DNA of 64,000 bases. Source: Sympetrum striolatum. Its lineage: Eukaryota; Arthropoda; Insecta; Odonata; Libellulidae. The translations under genes were made by a program, and so were the position numbers. Below the pieces are notes generated by a model. It was not told the origin of the DNA, made no database searches, and was given only the letters and a program-made list of their open reading frames with translations. This document shows positions 46,193 through 57,422 of this stretch, one piece after another. The DNA is taken from assembly GCA_947579665.1 (NCBI GenBank), contig CANPUZ010000036.1, positions 372,001 to 436,000 of the forward strand, given 5' to 3'. Positions within the stretch are counted from its first letter, which is position 1. Each line of letters begins with the position of its first letter.

Positions 46193-46496
46193 ATGATGGA
46201 AAAGGAGTGGATATCGGTCACTAATGATCCGGAAAGGTAAGCAAATTTCTATATTGTAAATGAACGTGTCATAACTAAAGTAAACTAGCTTTATGGTAAA
46301 ACTTAATCCAAAGTTAGAAAATTATAAGACATATTTGAACGCATTTGAAGTTTTATTTGCAGCACAGATACTATAACCATAGATGGCATTAGAAAGAGAT
46401 GGTCGACAAAAGCAAACAACTCATATGAGCACGCAGATGAAGATCATAAGTCAGCATTAGTTGAGGTCAACTTAATGTGGGACTAAGCAATGCAGT
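46193..46496 (+). CDS. Two-exon gene candidate, unknown product
   Basis: Exon 1 (46193-46236) ends GGAAAG|GTAAGC. Exon 2 (46363-46496) follows the acceptor TTTTATTTGCAG. The 126-bp intron joins the frames exactly: MMEKEWISVTNDPE, Ser across the junction, then TDTITIDGIRKRWSTKANN to a TAA, 55 residues. The frame is open upstream to 46157, so the true start may be in an earlier exon. The C-terminal part is acidic and hydrophilic, with no signal peptide or membrane segment. No family recognised. Matching splice sites and phase are good evidence of a real or once-real gene. Confidence 0.45.
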
Positions 46497-46744
46497 ACCT
46501 ATGTTCATTGAACCCCAGCAACTGGGGACAGAAAAATTAGAAATCTTTGGATGTTGTTGGATAGGCATAGGGAAAACTGACTACTTCTTCAATATATTAA
46601 AAGGACTTTCGAGGTAATGAATCAACATAGGGTTACAAATTTTAGAGTAAATAGGGTTAAGCCTAGAATACTTTGGAAATAACTAAATAAAATTGGACAC
46701 AATTATTCAATTACTTTAAGGCCATAATTAACAACTATTGTTTT

Positions 46745-47215
46745 ATAGGTACCCATATAGAGAGGTCCACAGGTCTTCTGGTAACTTCAAAAGAGAGCTA
46801 CCCTAGCAGAATAAAATTCTCACTATGGAGAGGTGTGGTGCCTCCCCCAGGTCGAGAGATTCTGCCCATCGAGTGGGTCTGTGTACCACTAGGTAGCTCT
46901 CAAATGAAAGGTACCATTTTCAGAATACAGTTCTCTTCAGGGAAGGTGTAATGCCTCTCCTGTTTGAGAGGTTCTGCCCATGGAAAGAGGGTCTGCGTAC
47001 CTCATGGTATCACTCAATAGAAAGCTACTTTTGGCAAAATAATATTCTCATCGACGATCAGGATTCCGATTGAGATGTTTTGCCCTTCAAGACTTTCTGG
47101 TAGCTATCAAAAGAGAGATACCATTTGCAGATACAATTCTCGTCACCGAGAGGCATTTTGCCTCTCTTGATAGAGAAGTTCTGCCCATTATGGGACTAAA
47201 ACTTGAAGATTTCAT
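46745..47215 (+). repeat. Degenerate tandem repeat of about 105 bp
   Basis: Four diverged copies marked by TCTGCCCAT-like motifs at 46861, 46973, 47079 and 47180 and by AGAGAGxTACC blocks. No coding frame persists. Confidence 0.65.
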
Positions 47216-47479
47216 GTAGAGGGTCTGATCTGACCTCTCATGTTTAGTGAGACGTTTTAATAATCGATGCGCTTTGAAGAAGGCATCTTATTTGAGACTA
47301 TCGTTGGATGTAGTGATTCCAAGCCTTTCCAATTGGTGATAAAAAAATAAGGTATGTTTTTCTTAAGATTTTAGAATATATTTTTTAAGTCTAGGTATAT
47401 GATTATCATTAGAAAATAATAGTTTTTATGATTAAAATTTTTTAATTGAATATTCATGGTCTCTTTTCTAACCTTTCAG

Positions 47480-47759
47480 GAATGGGGAGCTAATAAATTC
47501 CTTATTGATATAGGTTTACTGGTGTTCCTACCTTCAAATCTCCTCCTAAACCATCCTGTGGAAGAGAAAAATTGTAAAATGCATAGGAATAGCAGCACAG
47601 TCTAAATTGCTCTGGCAAGATAAGTCATTCTGAACCTAATGATTTTGACTTAATAACCATCACCTACTACAAAGCTGAGATGTGGGAGAAATCGATGAAC
47701 CAGATACCTCAGGTTAGTTTGGGAAGGTTCGTGCAGGCTCTCCTCTTGAATACTCTAAG
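47480..47759 (+). pseudogene. Exon candidate upstream of the duplicated exon
   Basis: The acceptor CTAACCTTTCAG starts a frame EWGANKFLIDIGLLVFLPSN that stops at 47603. From 47593 a second frame runs to the end and includes NDFDLITITYYKAEMWEKSM and PQVSLGRFVQALLLNTL, ending CTA AG|GTAACT in phase 2. The two frames look like one coding exon broken by a frameshift near 47593. Phase 2 fits the next exon at 47939, whose first base completes Arg. Product not recognised. Confidence 0.42.
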
Positions 47760-47819
47760 GTAACTCTATTATCTGATCCTCATTTCAATACAGGTTTAGC
47801 ACTATGCATCCAAAATTGT

Positions 47820-48630
47820 TATTTCCTTGTTTAATTGCTTTGTAATCATCTAATGTGATCTGCTGCTATTACTGGAATTTAAATTAGCATTTATAATTAT
47901 AATAAATATATTATGTGTTTGTCCTATTATTCATATAGAGAAAATGCACTGAATGTTCTTCAAATAATACGAGAAGCTCCAGAGTGCTGCAGCTTGGAAG
48001 TAAAGTGGAGAGTGGTGGAAATGGACCACTATTGTCTTCAATATGGGACAGTTGCTTAAGAGAGACACCAAGTTGCAGAGACATTCATTGGAAGAATGTA
48101 CGAGGCCTCTTCATGGCTCCTGTTTAGGGTGAGGGAAGTATAACGGCAGCCACTAAGTGCCTTAAGGGTGGCTGCAGAGTAAGATATTATTACATATATT
48201 GTTTTCAATTCATTGTTATTAAATGCATCTCTAAGATTTCCAATAAAATGCAAGACCTAATTATTTCTTTGATCAAGTTTCAATGGTGTTATATCATGTC
48301 AATTTATGTTTTTAGTTTGTAATGATAAGTTAATTGGGTTTCAAGTATGTGGATTTAGATGGTATGATGGGGAAAATCAGGAAATTTTTTCATATGCTCT
48401 TGCTCCAGTTTACCTCTATTGAATTGTTGTGGTTTTCCATTCGTTCTGTTGAAGTACTGTTAAATCCTCTCCTTTCAAAATATCTGTGCTCCGGCTTTTC
48501 CTTTCACATTGCTCTATGATAGATTTGGGGATAAATGATCATAATATTCTGGGGAGTTCTTAATTTTTTATATATATTTCATGCCTTATTTGAGGTATAA
48601 TATATATTTAGATATAATATTGCAATTACT
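47820..48630 (+). repeat. Segmental duplication, source copy
   Basis: About 810 bp nearly identical to 50717-51525, covering the exon at 47939-48178 and intron on both sides. The upstream exon (47480-47759) is present only here, so this is taken as the source. Confidence 0.85.
47939..48178 (+). CDS. Exon candidate, original copy (ENALNVLQ)
   Basis: Follows acceptor ATTCATATAG and ends GCAGA|GTAAGA, 240 nt. In phase with the previous exon it reads ENALNVLQIIREAPECCSLE, then VKWRVVEMDHYCLQYGTVA and a TAA at 48057. Beyond the stop the same frame reads like protein (ERHQVAETFIGRMYEASSW) before another TAA. It is either a terminal exon or a broken internal exon. Another frame (GNGPLLSSIWDSCLRETPSC) is open in the 50.8-kb copy but has a TAG here. 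Product not recognised. Confidence 0.42.
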
Positions 48631-49019
48631 GTCAATATGTTCTGTTATACAGGTTGCAATATGATTTCGTCAATATGCTTGAGTCAGCCAATGTCTGCCA
48701 TCTTAACTAGCAGATTTTATTATAGTTATAGGAATATTTCCAATTGGAGATCATGGACGAAGTTTGTGGGATGTATTTCTGGAAATCTGATTTATTTCAA
48801 TGATCATCCTTGTGGTTACTTTACATTTACGCTCTCTTTTGGTTTGCTTTGTTGGATTTCTTTTTCTTAAATTCAATGAAATAATGGAAGTGTATAATTG
48901 CAATGGGTGGTCTGTAATTGTTTAGACTCTTTGAATAGCGGTAGAAGATTTTACACTTTTGTTATTGCAAACATACAATATACACTGTATTTTAGGGTCA
49001 ATTCCTTCATACTAATAGG
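48631..49019. other. Unassigned sequence
   Basis: No repeat or exon recognised; a short frame at 48637-48870 has no supporting motif. Confidence 0.35.
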
Positions 49020-49721
49020 ATTTTTACTTTCTCCATATTCATAGTATATAGAAAGTATTGTTTTTCTGAAAAAATTTGACTTCAAGATTTTAACCAAAAT
49101 ACATGTTTTGGGGTCCCTAGAATACGTTTTGACCATTTTTGGAATGATGTCTGCGTCTGTGCGTGTGTGTGTGTGTGTGTGTGCTTGTGGGCGCTCGAAC
49201 GTGAAAACTATTAGCCCTATCAGTACCAAACTTCACATATAAACTGTGGTGTGTTGATAGAGTTGATAATTTTTTGGAGTAAAATGGTTTAACCGGAAGT
49301 TGAGCTTTTTTTATTCTTGGAAGCAAATTTCCCTCGTTGTGAAAAATCTCAAAAAAATGATATTTAGGTTTATACGATTGTTTATAAAAGTTTAAAAAAA
49401 TGTAATTTTCTATAAATGCTTTAGTGATCATATTTTTTATCCTTGATTGCTAAATAGTTATTAATGAAGTACTGATTAACCGGAAGTAGCTGATTATGTA
49501 CTTTGTGGGCGCTCTCGGGAAAAGGCAATTTTAATCGTTTTTCATCGAACATGTCCCAAAAATATAACTTATAATATTTGTGACGTAAAAGGTATTATGA
49601 TATAAATTAATCACTTATCTTCCAAGTTTAGTTTCAATATAGAATTCAAAAATACTGTCGATGAAAAATATTGACATCTTATACATGAAGAAAGTCATGA
49701 GCTTGCCACATCAGATTTTTT
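49020..49721 (+). mobile_element. CCGGAAGT interspersed element, copy b
   Basis: Plus-oriented member of the family at 24813-25541. Starts TTTTTACTTTCTCC, has a (GT)n run (49161-49183) in place of the CAGA repeat, AACCGGAAGT at about 49292 and 49478, and ends GAAAGTCATGAGC through TCAGATTTTTT. Confidence 0.75.
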
Positions 49722-50602
49722 GTTGATGCATTGGTGCTACTTCTTAGTTATCCCAGAACAGCTTTTTGTTGACATGTAGGTGTTTTCCTTGCTCTCGTTT
49801 TGATTGTTATTAGTGGTGTTTTTGATGGGGGCAGAATTTCATCGCATTTGAACAATGGTTTCCTTGTCATGGCTAGGATTTACCCACGTATTGGTCTGGA
49901 TATTTTAATTGTCCAATTTAGAGTTTTAAAATTATAAAATATATATAGAATATATGCAATATGAAATATAAATAAATTCTTTATGATATCAATTTCAGAA
50001 TATGTTTGTTAATAGGTTACCATAAAATATTGGTATATTGTTACTCAGAACTATTATTATTTACAATGTTAATTATGTATTTTTACTGAAAATTGGTTGA
50101 TACCTAGGATGTATTGTGTTCTATTTTTCTGACAAACCATTACTTAAGGAAAATTATGAGACCTAATTTTAAAAATTTACTTTAGTAATTGATTAATATT
50201 ATTCTTTTTCAGTTGAGTAATTGCTATTCTTTATTGGCAATATATCCATTTCCAATAGAACTTCCTATGGGAATATAATAAGTTCATAGAAATTCATTGA
50301 AATATATTCTTTGTGTATCCAGTCCTTCGGAGCATAGAGTATGCCTAGCTAGTTTGGTTTGAGTAAATTAAATTTTTAACACAAGCTCCGCACTGCTTTG
50401 GGCACACGGTTATGGGTCGACAATTTAGTAGTAGTCTTTCCCCAGGCCATTTTGGGAACTTTGTGTGCAAGGGCAAGTGTGGTCTCGTCCGACTGTGCAT
50501 CATTGTCCACTGCCATGGCCTCATTGAGGCACTGGTAGCGCAAAGTGGTGTATTAAAAATTACTTTATGATGATTACATATTAAAGTTATATATGTTAAT
50601 CC
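49722..50602. other. Unassigned AT-rich sequence
   Basis: Nothing recognised; a short moderately G+C-rich stretch at 50380-50550 has no long open frame. Confidence 0.35.
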
Positions 50603-50705
50603 ATCTCCTATCTATTACATATAGATGTTTCTCCAATTATACCTAATTATACATTCACTGACTCATTCATTCATAGTTCATAAAAATTGTAACCATATTT
50701 CATTA
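50603..50705 (-). repeat. Relic satellite tail, type 2
   Basis: CTATCTATTACATATAGATG, TTTCTCC, ATTATACCTA, CATTCATAG and AAAATTGTAACCATATTTCA match, in order, the minus-oriented type-2 tail at 19735-19830. Heavily mutated, so much older than the array at 1-24 kb. Confidence 0.65.
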
Positions 50706-50716
50706 ATATTAGTAAT

Positions 50717-51525
50717 TGCCTTGTTTAGTTGCCTTGTAAATATTTAACAGGATCTGCTGTTATTACTGGAATATCAATGGGTATTTATAATAAAATTTAA
50801 TATATTATATGTTTGTCTTAATATTCATATAGAGAATATGCACTGAATGTTCTTCAAATAATACGAGAAGCTCCAGAGTGCTGCAGCTTGGGAGTAAAGT
50901 GGAGAGTGGTGGAAATGGACCACTATTGTCTTCAATATGGGACAGTTGCTTAAGAGAGACACCAAGTTGCGGAGGCATTTGTTGGAAGAATTTACGAGGC
51001 CTCTTGACAGTTCCTGTGGAGGGCAAGGGAAGTATAACGGCAGCCACTGAGTGCTTTGAGGGTGGCTGCAGAGTAAGATATTATTACATATATTGTTTTC
51101 AATTCATTGTTTTTAAATGCGTCTCTAAGATTTCCAATACAATGTAAGTCCTACTTATTTCTTAGATTAAGTTTCAATGGTCTTATATCATGTTAATTTA
51201 TGTTCTTAATCAGTAATGATACGTTAATTGTGTTTTGAGGATGATACAGTGGACTTAGGATGTGTGATGGGGAAAACCAGGCATTTTTTTCATATGCTCT
51301 TGCTCCAGTTTGCCTCTGTTGTTGTTGTGGTTTTCCGTTAGTTCTGTTGAAGTACTGTTAAATCCTCTCCTTTCAAAATCTCTTTGCTCCGGCTTTTCCT
51401 TTCACATTGCTCTATGCTAGATTTGGGGATAAATGATCATAATATTCTGGGGAGTTCATAATTTTTTATATATATTTCATGCCTCATTTGAGTTATAATA
51501 TATATTTAGGTATAATATTGCAATA
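50717..51525 (+). repeat. Segmental duplication, derived copy
   Basis: Near-identical copy of 47820-48630 lying between a relic satellite tail (50603-50705) and relic monomers (51530-52530). Confidence 0.85.
50833..51072 (+). pseudogene. Exon candidate, copied (ENALNVLQ copy 2)
   Basis: Same borders and length (240 nt) as 47939-48178. In the parental frame: EYALNVLQIIREAPECCSLG, VKWRVVEMDHY and the same TAA, plus an extra TGA (EAS-stop) absent from the source. It lacks the upstream exon, so it is probably non-functional, though an alternative frame is fully open. Confidence 0.5.
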
Positions 51526-51529
51526 TAAT

Positions 51530-52530
51530 TTTTTTAAAGTGCTTCCATTCCTTCCAGGTCATTCTATTTATCAAAACCTCAAAATGTTTATGCATTTGAC
51601 ACTAGGCTTCTCTACTTTTTTTAAAGTATGAATATCGAGATTTTCAAATTTTTTATGATTGATTGAAGATTGAAATTTTACCATGCATATGAACTGAAGT
51701 AATGGATCTTTCATGAACGCAGCTAATCATTTTCCTTATGATCATTGGTTCGATGCACGGTTTGGAATCCATCATTCAATTAAACACTAATATAGAGTTC
51801 CATTTTAAGAGATTCGCGATAATTGAATTAGGATTTTAGGAATGGTCAGATTATCCCAAAGCAAATTTTTCCATGTCACTTTGTCATAATTAAAGTCCTT
51901 GTTTCAAAACCAGGTCTGCTGAATACAGAATCGAATTTTATATGGAATAATTTAGGTGCCTATGCCTTGTGGTGGTGGGTGGAAATTTCTCCCATTTAAG
52001 AAGAATTGCTGCAATTTTTAATAATATTTTCAATCTCTTTTCCGATTACATGCAAACGTAGAATACGGCATGTAAATAGAGATCACTAATACATTTCATG
52101 TAAAAATTTAACGGTTTCTCTCATGATGCGTGCTTCGAAGACAGCGCCTTTCTCTATGCTTTGAAAATGCGAATAAAGGATTCTTGGTTAAGGATAACCC
52201 AGGTATGATATCCTCTTAAACCCTTGTATTAAATTAGATTTATTCCTACATGGTAGTTCTATGTTTTCACATTATTGGAAAAGTCCTGGGTTCAAGACCA
52301 GGTAGCTCTACCATTTGAAATGCTTTGCGGGAATTTCAATTTTTTATATTCGTTAACCATAGTTAAAAATTCTCTAGCCTGGCATGTGAAGAGATTTAAT
52401 AAATATTTCTTAAAGATAGATTGTCTATCACCTTATGAAAATTGTGTTCTAGCTGGGGCACCATTTGTATTCAACCATATATTTGTAAGAGGGAATACAC
52501 AATTAGGTTTGAGGGACTACTTGATTTGAT
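51530..52530 (-). repeat. Relic satellite monomers
   Basis: Decayed minus-oriented monomers. TTGGTTCGATGC at 51749 and CCTGGGTTCAAGACCAGG at 52286 keep B-box cores, and TTGCTGCAATTTTTAATAAT with CGGCATGTAAATAGAGATCA (about 52008-52085) matches standard monomer spacer blocks. Confidence 0.6.
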
Positions 52531-53750
52531 ACCGTCTTATCATTTGCCTTATCAATATGCTTTTATATAACTTTTGCTCGTGTATACTATGAGTATGTTA
52601 TTAATAGATTATTAATTATTATTAGTTATTATTATTCTAGAATACAGTAAACCCTCACTAACACAAATCTCAAGGGACCGGGCAAAGAGTTTGCGTTAAG
52701 AAACATTCGTGCTAACCGTAGTGCAAATATACTTAATGATATACTGATGTCTATTATGTTGTTTATTTATAAGTAACAATCACAATATTTTCTATTAAGT
52801 CCTTCTTTCCCTCTTTGATTGGTTAAAATATTCCATCAATAATTTTAAGCGATAGACTTGCAATAAATTGGTTAAATATTTTTATTTTACATCACAGTCA
52901 GGTATTAATTACATAAAAAAATAACCAGTCTTCAAAATCAGAAATTTTCGTTAATAATTTGCTATAGAAGTTAATTTTAGCATTTTTTTAGGCTTAAAAA
53001 ATCATGCAAATACTTTTGCTGAAGAGCAGGGAGCATATTTGGTATGGGACTTGAGCTTTAAAAGTATCTGTTGAGATGAATATAATGACATTTGGCTGAA
53101 TCACCGTATTCCATGAGTAAATAAACTCAAGTCCAAATGCATCGCAAGAATATATATTAACAGTCGTAGCATTTATGTTTGCATTAGTATTCTTGAATAT
53201 GTTTAAAAATCAGCAAAATATACCTAAAAGCTTTTACTTTTATTCCTCTTTTTGTTGGTGTTACTTTTTGAGTCCTTCAGTAGAAGGTAAAATAATGTAT
53301 CTATGTTATAATTGATGCTACATAAACATGCTACAGATGTCACAATTAGGCAATTTTGAATTTTTACTAATCAGTTTCCAACAATTCTTTACTACTTACA
53401 TCACATCTGTATTTGCTGGTGTTCTTTAGTTTTTAGCAATAAAATTATGACATAATATTTATGACCAAACAACATGATTATAGCAAGAGGGCATCAATGC
53501 TCTGCTTTTGAAATATAAATTTCTGGAAGAATTGCAACATTGTAGATGAGTGGACTTTTAGAGGTGACAAAGTTGTATTCCTCAAAGCGAATCAGTACCT
53601 TTGGATTATCTCGGAAAAACTCTGGATCTCTGACACTACGTTTGTTAGGAATCTTTGTGATTTTAGTGGTACATTCTATAATTTAATTACTCTCACAATA
53701 TAAATTGACCGAATAATTGCCTACAATCTTGAGTTTTATCATCTTATATA
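52531..53750. other. Unassigned AT-rich sequence
   Basis: Apart from the transposon-end-like sequence at 52645, nothing is recognised. Confidence 0.4.
52645..52735 (+). mobile_element. pogo/Tigger-like transposon end
   Basis: After a TA dinucleotide, CAGTAAACCCTCACTAACAC, then GGGACCGGG and TTTGCGTTAAGAAACATTCG, resembles the ends of pogo-type Tc1/mariner elements. No matching opposite end was found in the window. Confidence 0.4.
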
Positions 53751-54451
53751 TTTTTACTTTCTCCCTATAGGTAGTATAGAGAAAGTATTGTATTCGCAAA
53801 AAAATTCGACCTCCAGATTTCAACAGAAATAGATGTTTTGGGGCCCATAGAGCATGTTTTAGCTATTTTCCCGAACATGTCTGTCTATGTGTCTGTCTGT
53901 GCGTCTGTCTGTCTGTGGTTAAAAAGTTTGTGTGCGCTCTATCTTAAAATGAAATTATCCGATCATTTTCAAAATACATATTTAGAATTTTCCTAACAAT
54001 ACCAAGAGTTGATTAGTTTTTGGAGAATATCACTTAACCGGAAATTACAGTTTATCCAGAACAAAATTTTGTTTCTTAAATATATCTGTAAGAATGCAAT
54101 ATAGGTATATACAATTACATACAAAAGTTATAGATAATGTACTTTACTACAACTTTTGTATAAAACATTTTTTTAGAACACTGATTGTTTAGGAGTTATT
54201 CCCCAATAATGGTTAACCGGAAGTTGTTGTTAATCCAGAAATGGAAGTTTTTCATACATATCTCTGTCAGAATGGAATGTAGGTATATACAATTATGTAC
54301 CAAATTGTAGATAATGTTTTTTACTACAAAGCTTGTATGAAATATTTTCCTGTAACACTCATTGTTTTATAGTTATTTATATATTACCGGCATAGGCTTC
54401 TGTTTTCAATAAATACGGAGAAAGTCATGTGTTGGCCACATCAGATTTTTT
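53751..54451 (+). mobile_element. CCGGAAGT interspersed element, copy c
   Basis: Starts TTTTTACTTTCTCC and ends GGAGAAAGTCATGTGTTGG then CACATCAGATTTTTT. CTGT-type simple repeat at 53880-53925. ACCGG motifs at about 54036, 54215 and 54385 mark internal blocks of about 170-180 bp. Confidence 0.78.
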
Positions 54452-54754
54452 AAAAGTGTTGTGAATTCTATTCTCATCGTTGGAAGGTAGATATGTTAAC
54501 GGACAACAATAACAGTGAACAATTACCATTGAGATTTTCTTAATCAAGCAATTTAATTCTCAATTATTAAAATTTAAATATTTTCTTAATATTTATTTTA
54601 TAGATTATAAATAATGTATCCATATATTTATATAAAATAGACAGTGGGTATGTTTCTGTGTATTTTCTCTAAAAACTCGTAAGTTGCAAACCTTTAAGAT
54701 TTTCTACATTATTAAAGGTCACGCAGAGTATAGACTACTTTTTATTTACTTAAG

Positions 54755-55035
54755 TAAAGTCCACGGTTCATACCCAGAGAGGTCAAAACATTTTCATATG
54801 ATATAGAGGTAAAATTAATTTCTTTTGTTGCAGGGTTCATGTCTTTTTCAAAATTGAATTAGAAATAACAGTCTTCAAGAGTCGATTTAAGCACCAAAAG
54901 AAGGAAAATAGAATATAGATTCTTATATTGGTCGTTGAAAATCGTGCTTGATTAGAAATTGTGAATATTTTGATAAAATATTTGAAAAATATAGTGATAT
55001 TTTTACTTTGTAAACAACCCATCCCCCTGACGATC
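54755..55035 (+). repeat. SINE-like repeat copy
   Basis: Starts at a weakened B box (ACGGTTCATACCC) and carries the family blocks TTGCAGGGTTCATG, GAATATAGATTCTTATATTGG and CTGACGATCAAGG. Confidence 0.65.
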
Positions 55036-55301
55036 AAGGTATTTGTTTTTTTCTAGCTAATGTATGTATTGGTAAGAACACATTGAGAAGATACGAGTAC
55101 TTCAAATTAATGTCAGCAATAACTAATAGATTATAGGAAGAGGGAGAAATTTAATGAGATGTTAGTAGCTGCAGCTATGAACAATATGCTGTTAAAAGGC
55201 GAGTTGTCATGTTGTAGCAAATCTCCAATACCATATTCCTTGATCGGAGAGGTAAAGTTTATGTTTTGCTATATGCAGAATGCAAAAAGTAATTCATAGT
55301 A

Positions 55302-55980
55302 TTTTTACTTTCTCCCTATAATAGTATAGAGAGAGTATTGTATTCACAAAAAATTCAGCCTACAAATTTCAACAGAAATAGATGTTTTGGGGCCCATATT
55401 TTATGTTTTCGCTATTTTCCCAAACATGGGTCTGTGTCTGTCTGAGGTAAAAAGAATTGTGGGCCCTTATTTTTTAAAAGGTAATTATCTGATCATTTCC
55501 AAACTTCATATCTAGTATTTTCCTAACAATGCCAAGAGTTGATTAGTTTTTGATGAATACCGCTTAACCGGAAGTTGTGGTTTAGCTGGAACAAAATTTT
55601 GTTTCATGTATATCTATGTCAGAATGCAATGTAGGTATATACAATCATGCACAAATGTTATAGATAATGCACTTTACTACAACTTTTGTTTGAGACATTT
55701 TTCCGCACCACTGATGGTTTAGGTGTTATTCTTGAATAATGGTTAACCTGAAGTTGTTGTTTATCCAGAAATGGAAGTTTTTCATACATATCTCTGTCAC
55801 AATGCAATGTAGGAATATACAATTATCCACAAAAGTAATAGGTAATATACTCATTACAACTTTTTTTTAAATATTTTTTGTAACACTCATTGTTTTCGAG
55901 TAATTTTTATATAACCGGCGTAGGCTTCTGTTTTCAATAAATATGGAGAAAGTCGTGTGTTGGACACATCAGAATTTTTT
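55302..55980 (+). mobile_element. CCGGAAGT interspersed element, copy d
   Basis: Same ends and internal order as copies b and c, with AACCGGAAGT near 55566 and decayed ACCTGAAGT near 55746. Confidence 0.75.
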
Positions 55981-56654
55981 AAGTGCTTCCACTTCATATG
56001 CATTTGATATTTTTCAGTTATTGGGGTTTAATCTCTGCATCTGTTTAGGCACTGTGACTGCATTTGTGTTATTTGATCAAGCTCCATGTTACGCATTATA
56101 GCAATAGGGCACAAGTCAGCTCCGTAATACACTTACTTTCTGTAAAGAATATTCATTGGTTGTTTTAGAGTGATATAAAATATATTTCTTTTGTGTTTGT
56201 TCATTGATTCCGATATCCATTTGTGCCTTTCCTAAAATATCTCCTAAGCATGATGCTTCTTATCCTAATGCTATCTTCAAATAAATTTTTCATTCAAAGG
56301 ATATGAGTTCTAATATAAAGGTAATTTTTACATATTTTATTATAAATTTACTTTGTTTGTTTATTGGTTTGGAAATAATTAGAGCCTAGCTATTTCTATT
56401 TAGTTTTAAGTATGAGGTATGTGTTACTATCAACTCTATAACAATTGCATTTATCAATTTAAATATTCCCCTTGAGATTCAATGAACACTTCAACTAGTC
56501 TTCTATATGAATATATATGTAAAATATAAAATAGTGTGTGTGTGTGTATGTTTACTAAATAATTGAGAACCAAGAGTCACGCAACTTAGAAATGTTCTAC
56601 ATTATTAAAAGTCAACCCCACGCAGAGGCTTCTCTTAGGCTACTCTTTATTTCC
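55981..56654. other. Unassigned sequence
   Basis: Nothing recognised apart from a short (GT)n run near 56535. Confidence 0.35.
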
Positions 56655-56920
56655 CTGAAGTCCATGTTTCGTACCCAGACGGGTGAAAACATTTTCTTAA
56701 GAAATATATATCAAGGTCATTTTTTTGTTTCAGGGTTAATTTGTTTTTCAAAATTAAATTAGAAATAATTGTTGTAGGAAGTCAAATTAAGCACCATAAG
56801 AAAAAAATAGAACAAGGATTCTTTTTGTGTTCCTGAATATCCTTTGATATTTAAGTTTGCTCACATTTTGATAAAGTGCGTGAATATTTTATCAAAATTT
56901 TTGAGGTTGTATGTATTCAT
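56655..56920 (+). repeat. SINE-like repeat copy
   Basis: Diverged member of the family: GTTTCGTACCC in place of the B box, then TTTCAGGGTTAATTTG and AACAAGGATTCTTTTTG. Confidence 0.6.
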
Positions 56921-57422
56921 CGGTAAGAACACATGGAGAAAATATGCCCTCAATCAACTCAATCAACTCAAATTAGGGTTAGCAATAATTGATAGATTAT
57001 ATGAAGAGGGAGAAATTTAAGGAGATATTAGTAACTGCAGTTATGAATGATATACTGTGAAGAATCGAGCATACAAAGGTACAAATACCAGTATTTTAAA
57101 AAGTTCTTCTAATTTTATGGAAGCTTCTGTATCAACCAAGTTTGATTCATATCAATGTAATTGTTAATTAAAGATTAAAACGTTTATTTTATTCCTCATC
57201 CTTGGACAGATGCATGCTCCAAGAAACGTAGTACATACGTGCATCCATATGTGCTATGCCATACATCAGTTTGCATCTGAAATCAAGAATCGCATTTGTT
57301 TTATGCAATCGCATGTCTTATTGCAGCTTTATTTTACATTCTGCTAATTACAGCCATTGAATTAACGCATTTGCCTTGATGATATTGTTAAATATGCACA
57401 CACTTGCCTCAGTTTTTCTGCT

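Noticed and set aside
48951..49431. Thr-His repeat frames near 49.1-49.4 kb
   Set aside because: They read through the (GT)n run of the CCGGAAGT interspersed element.
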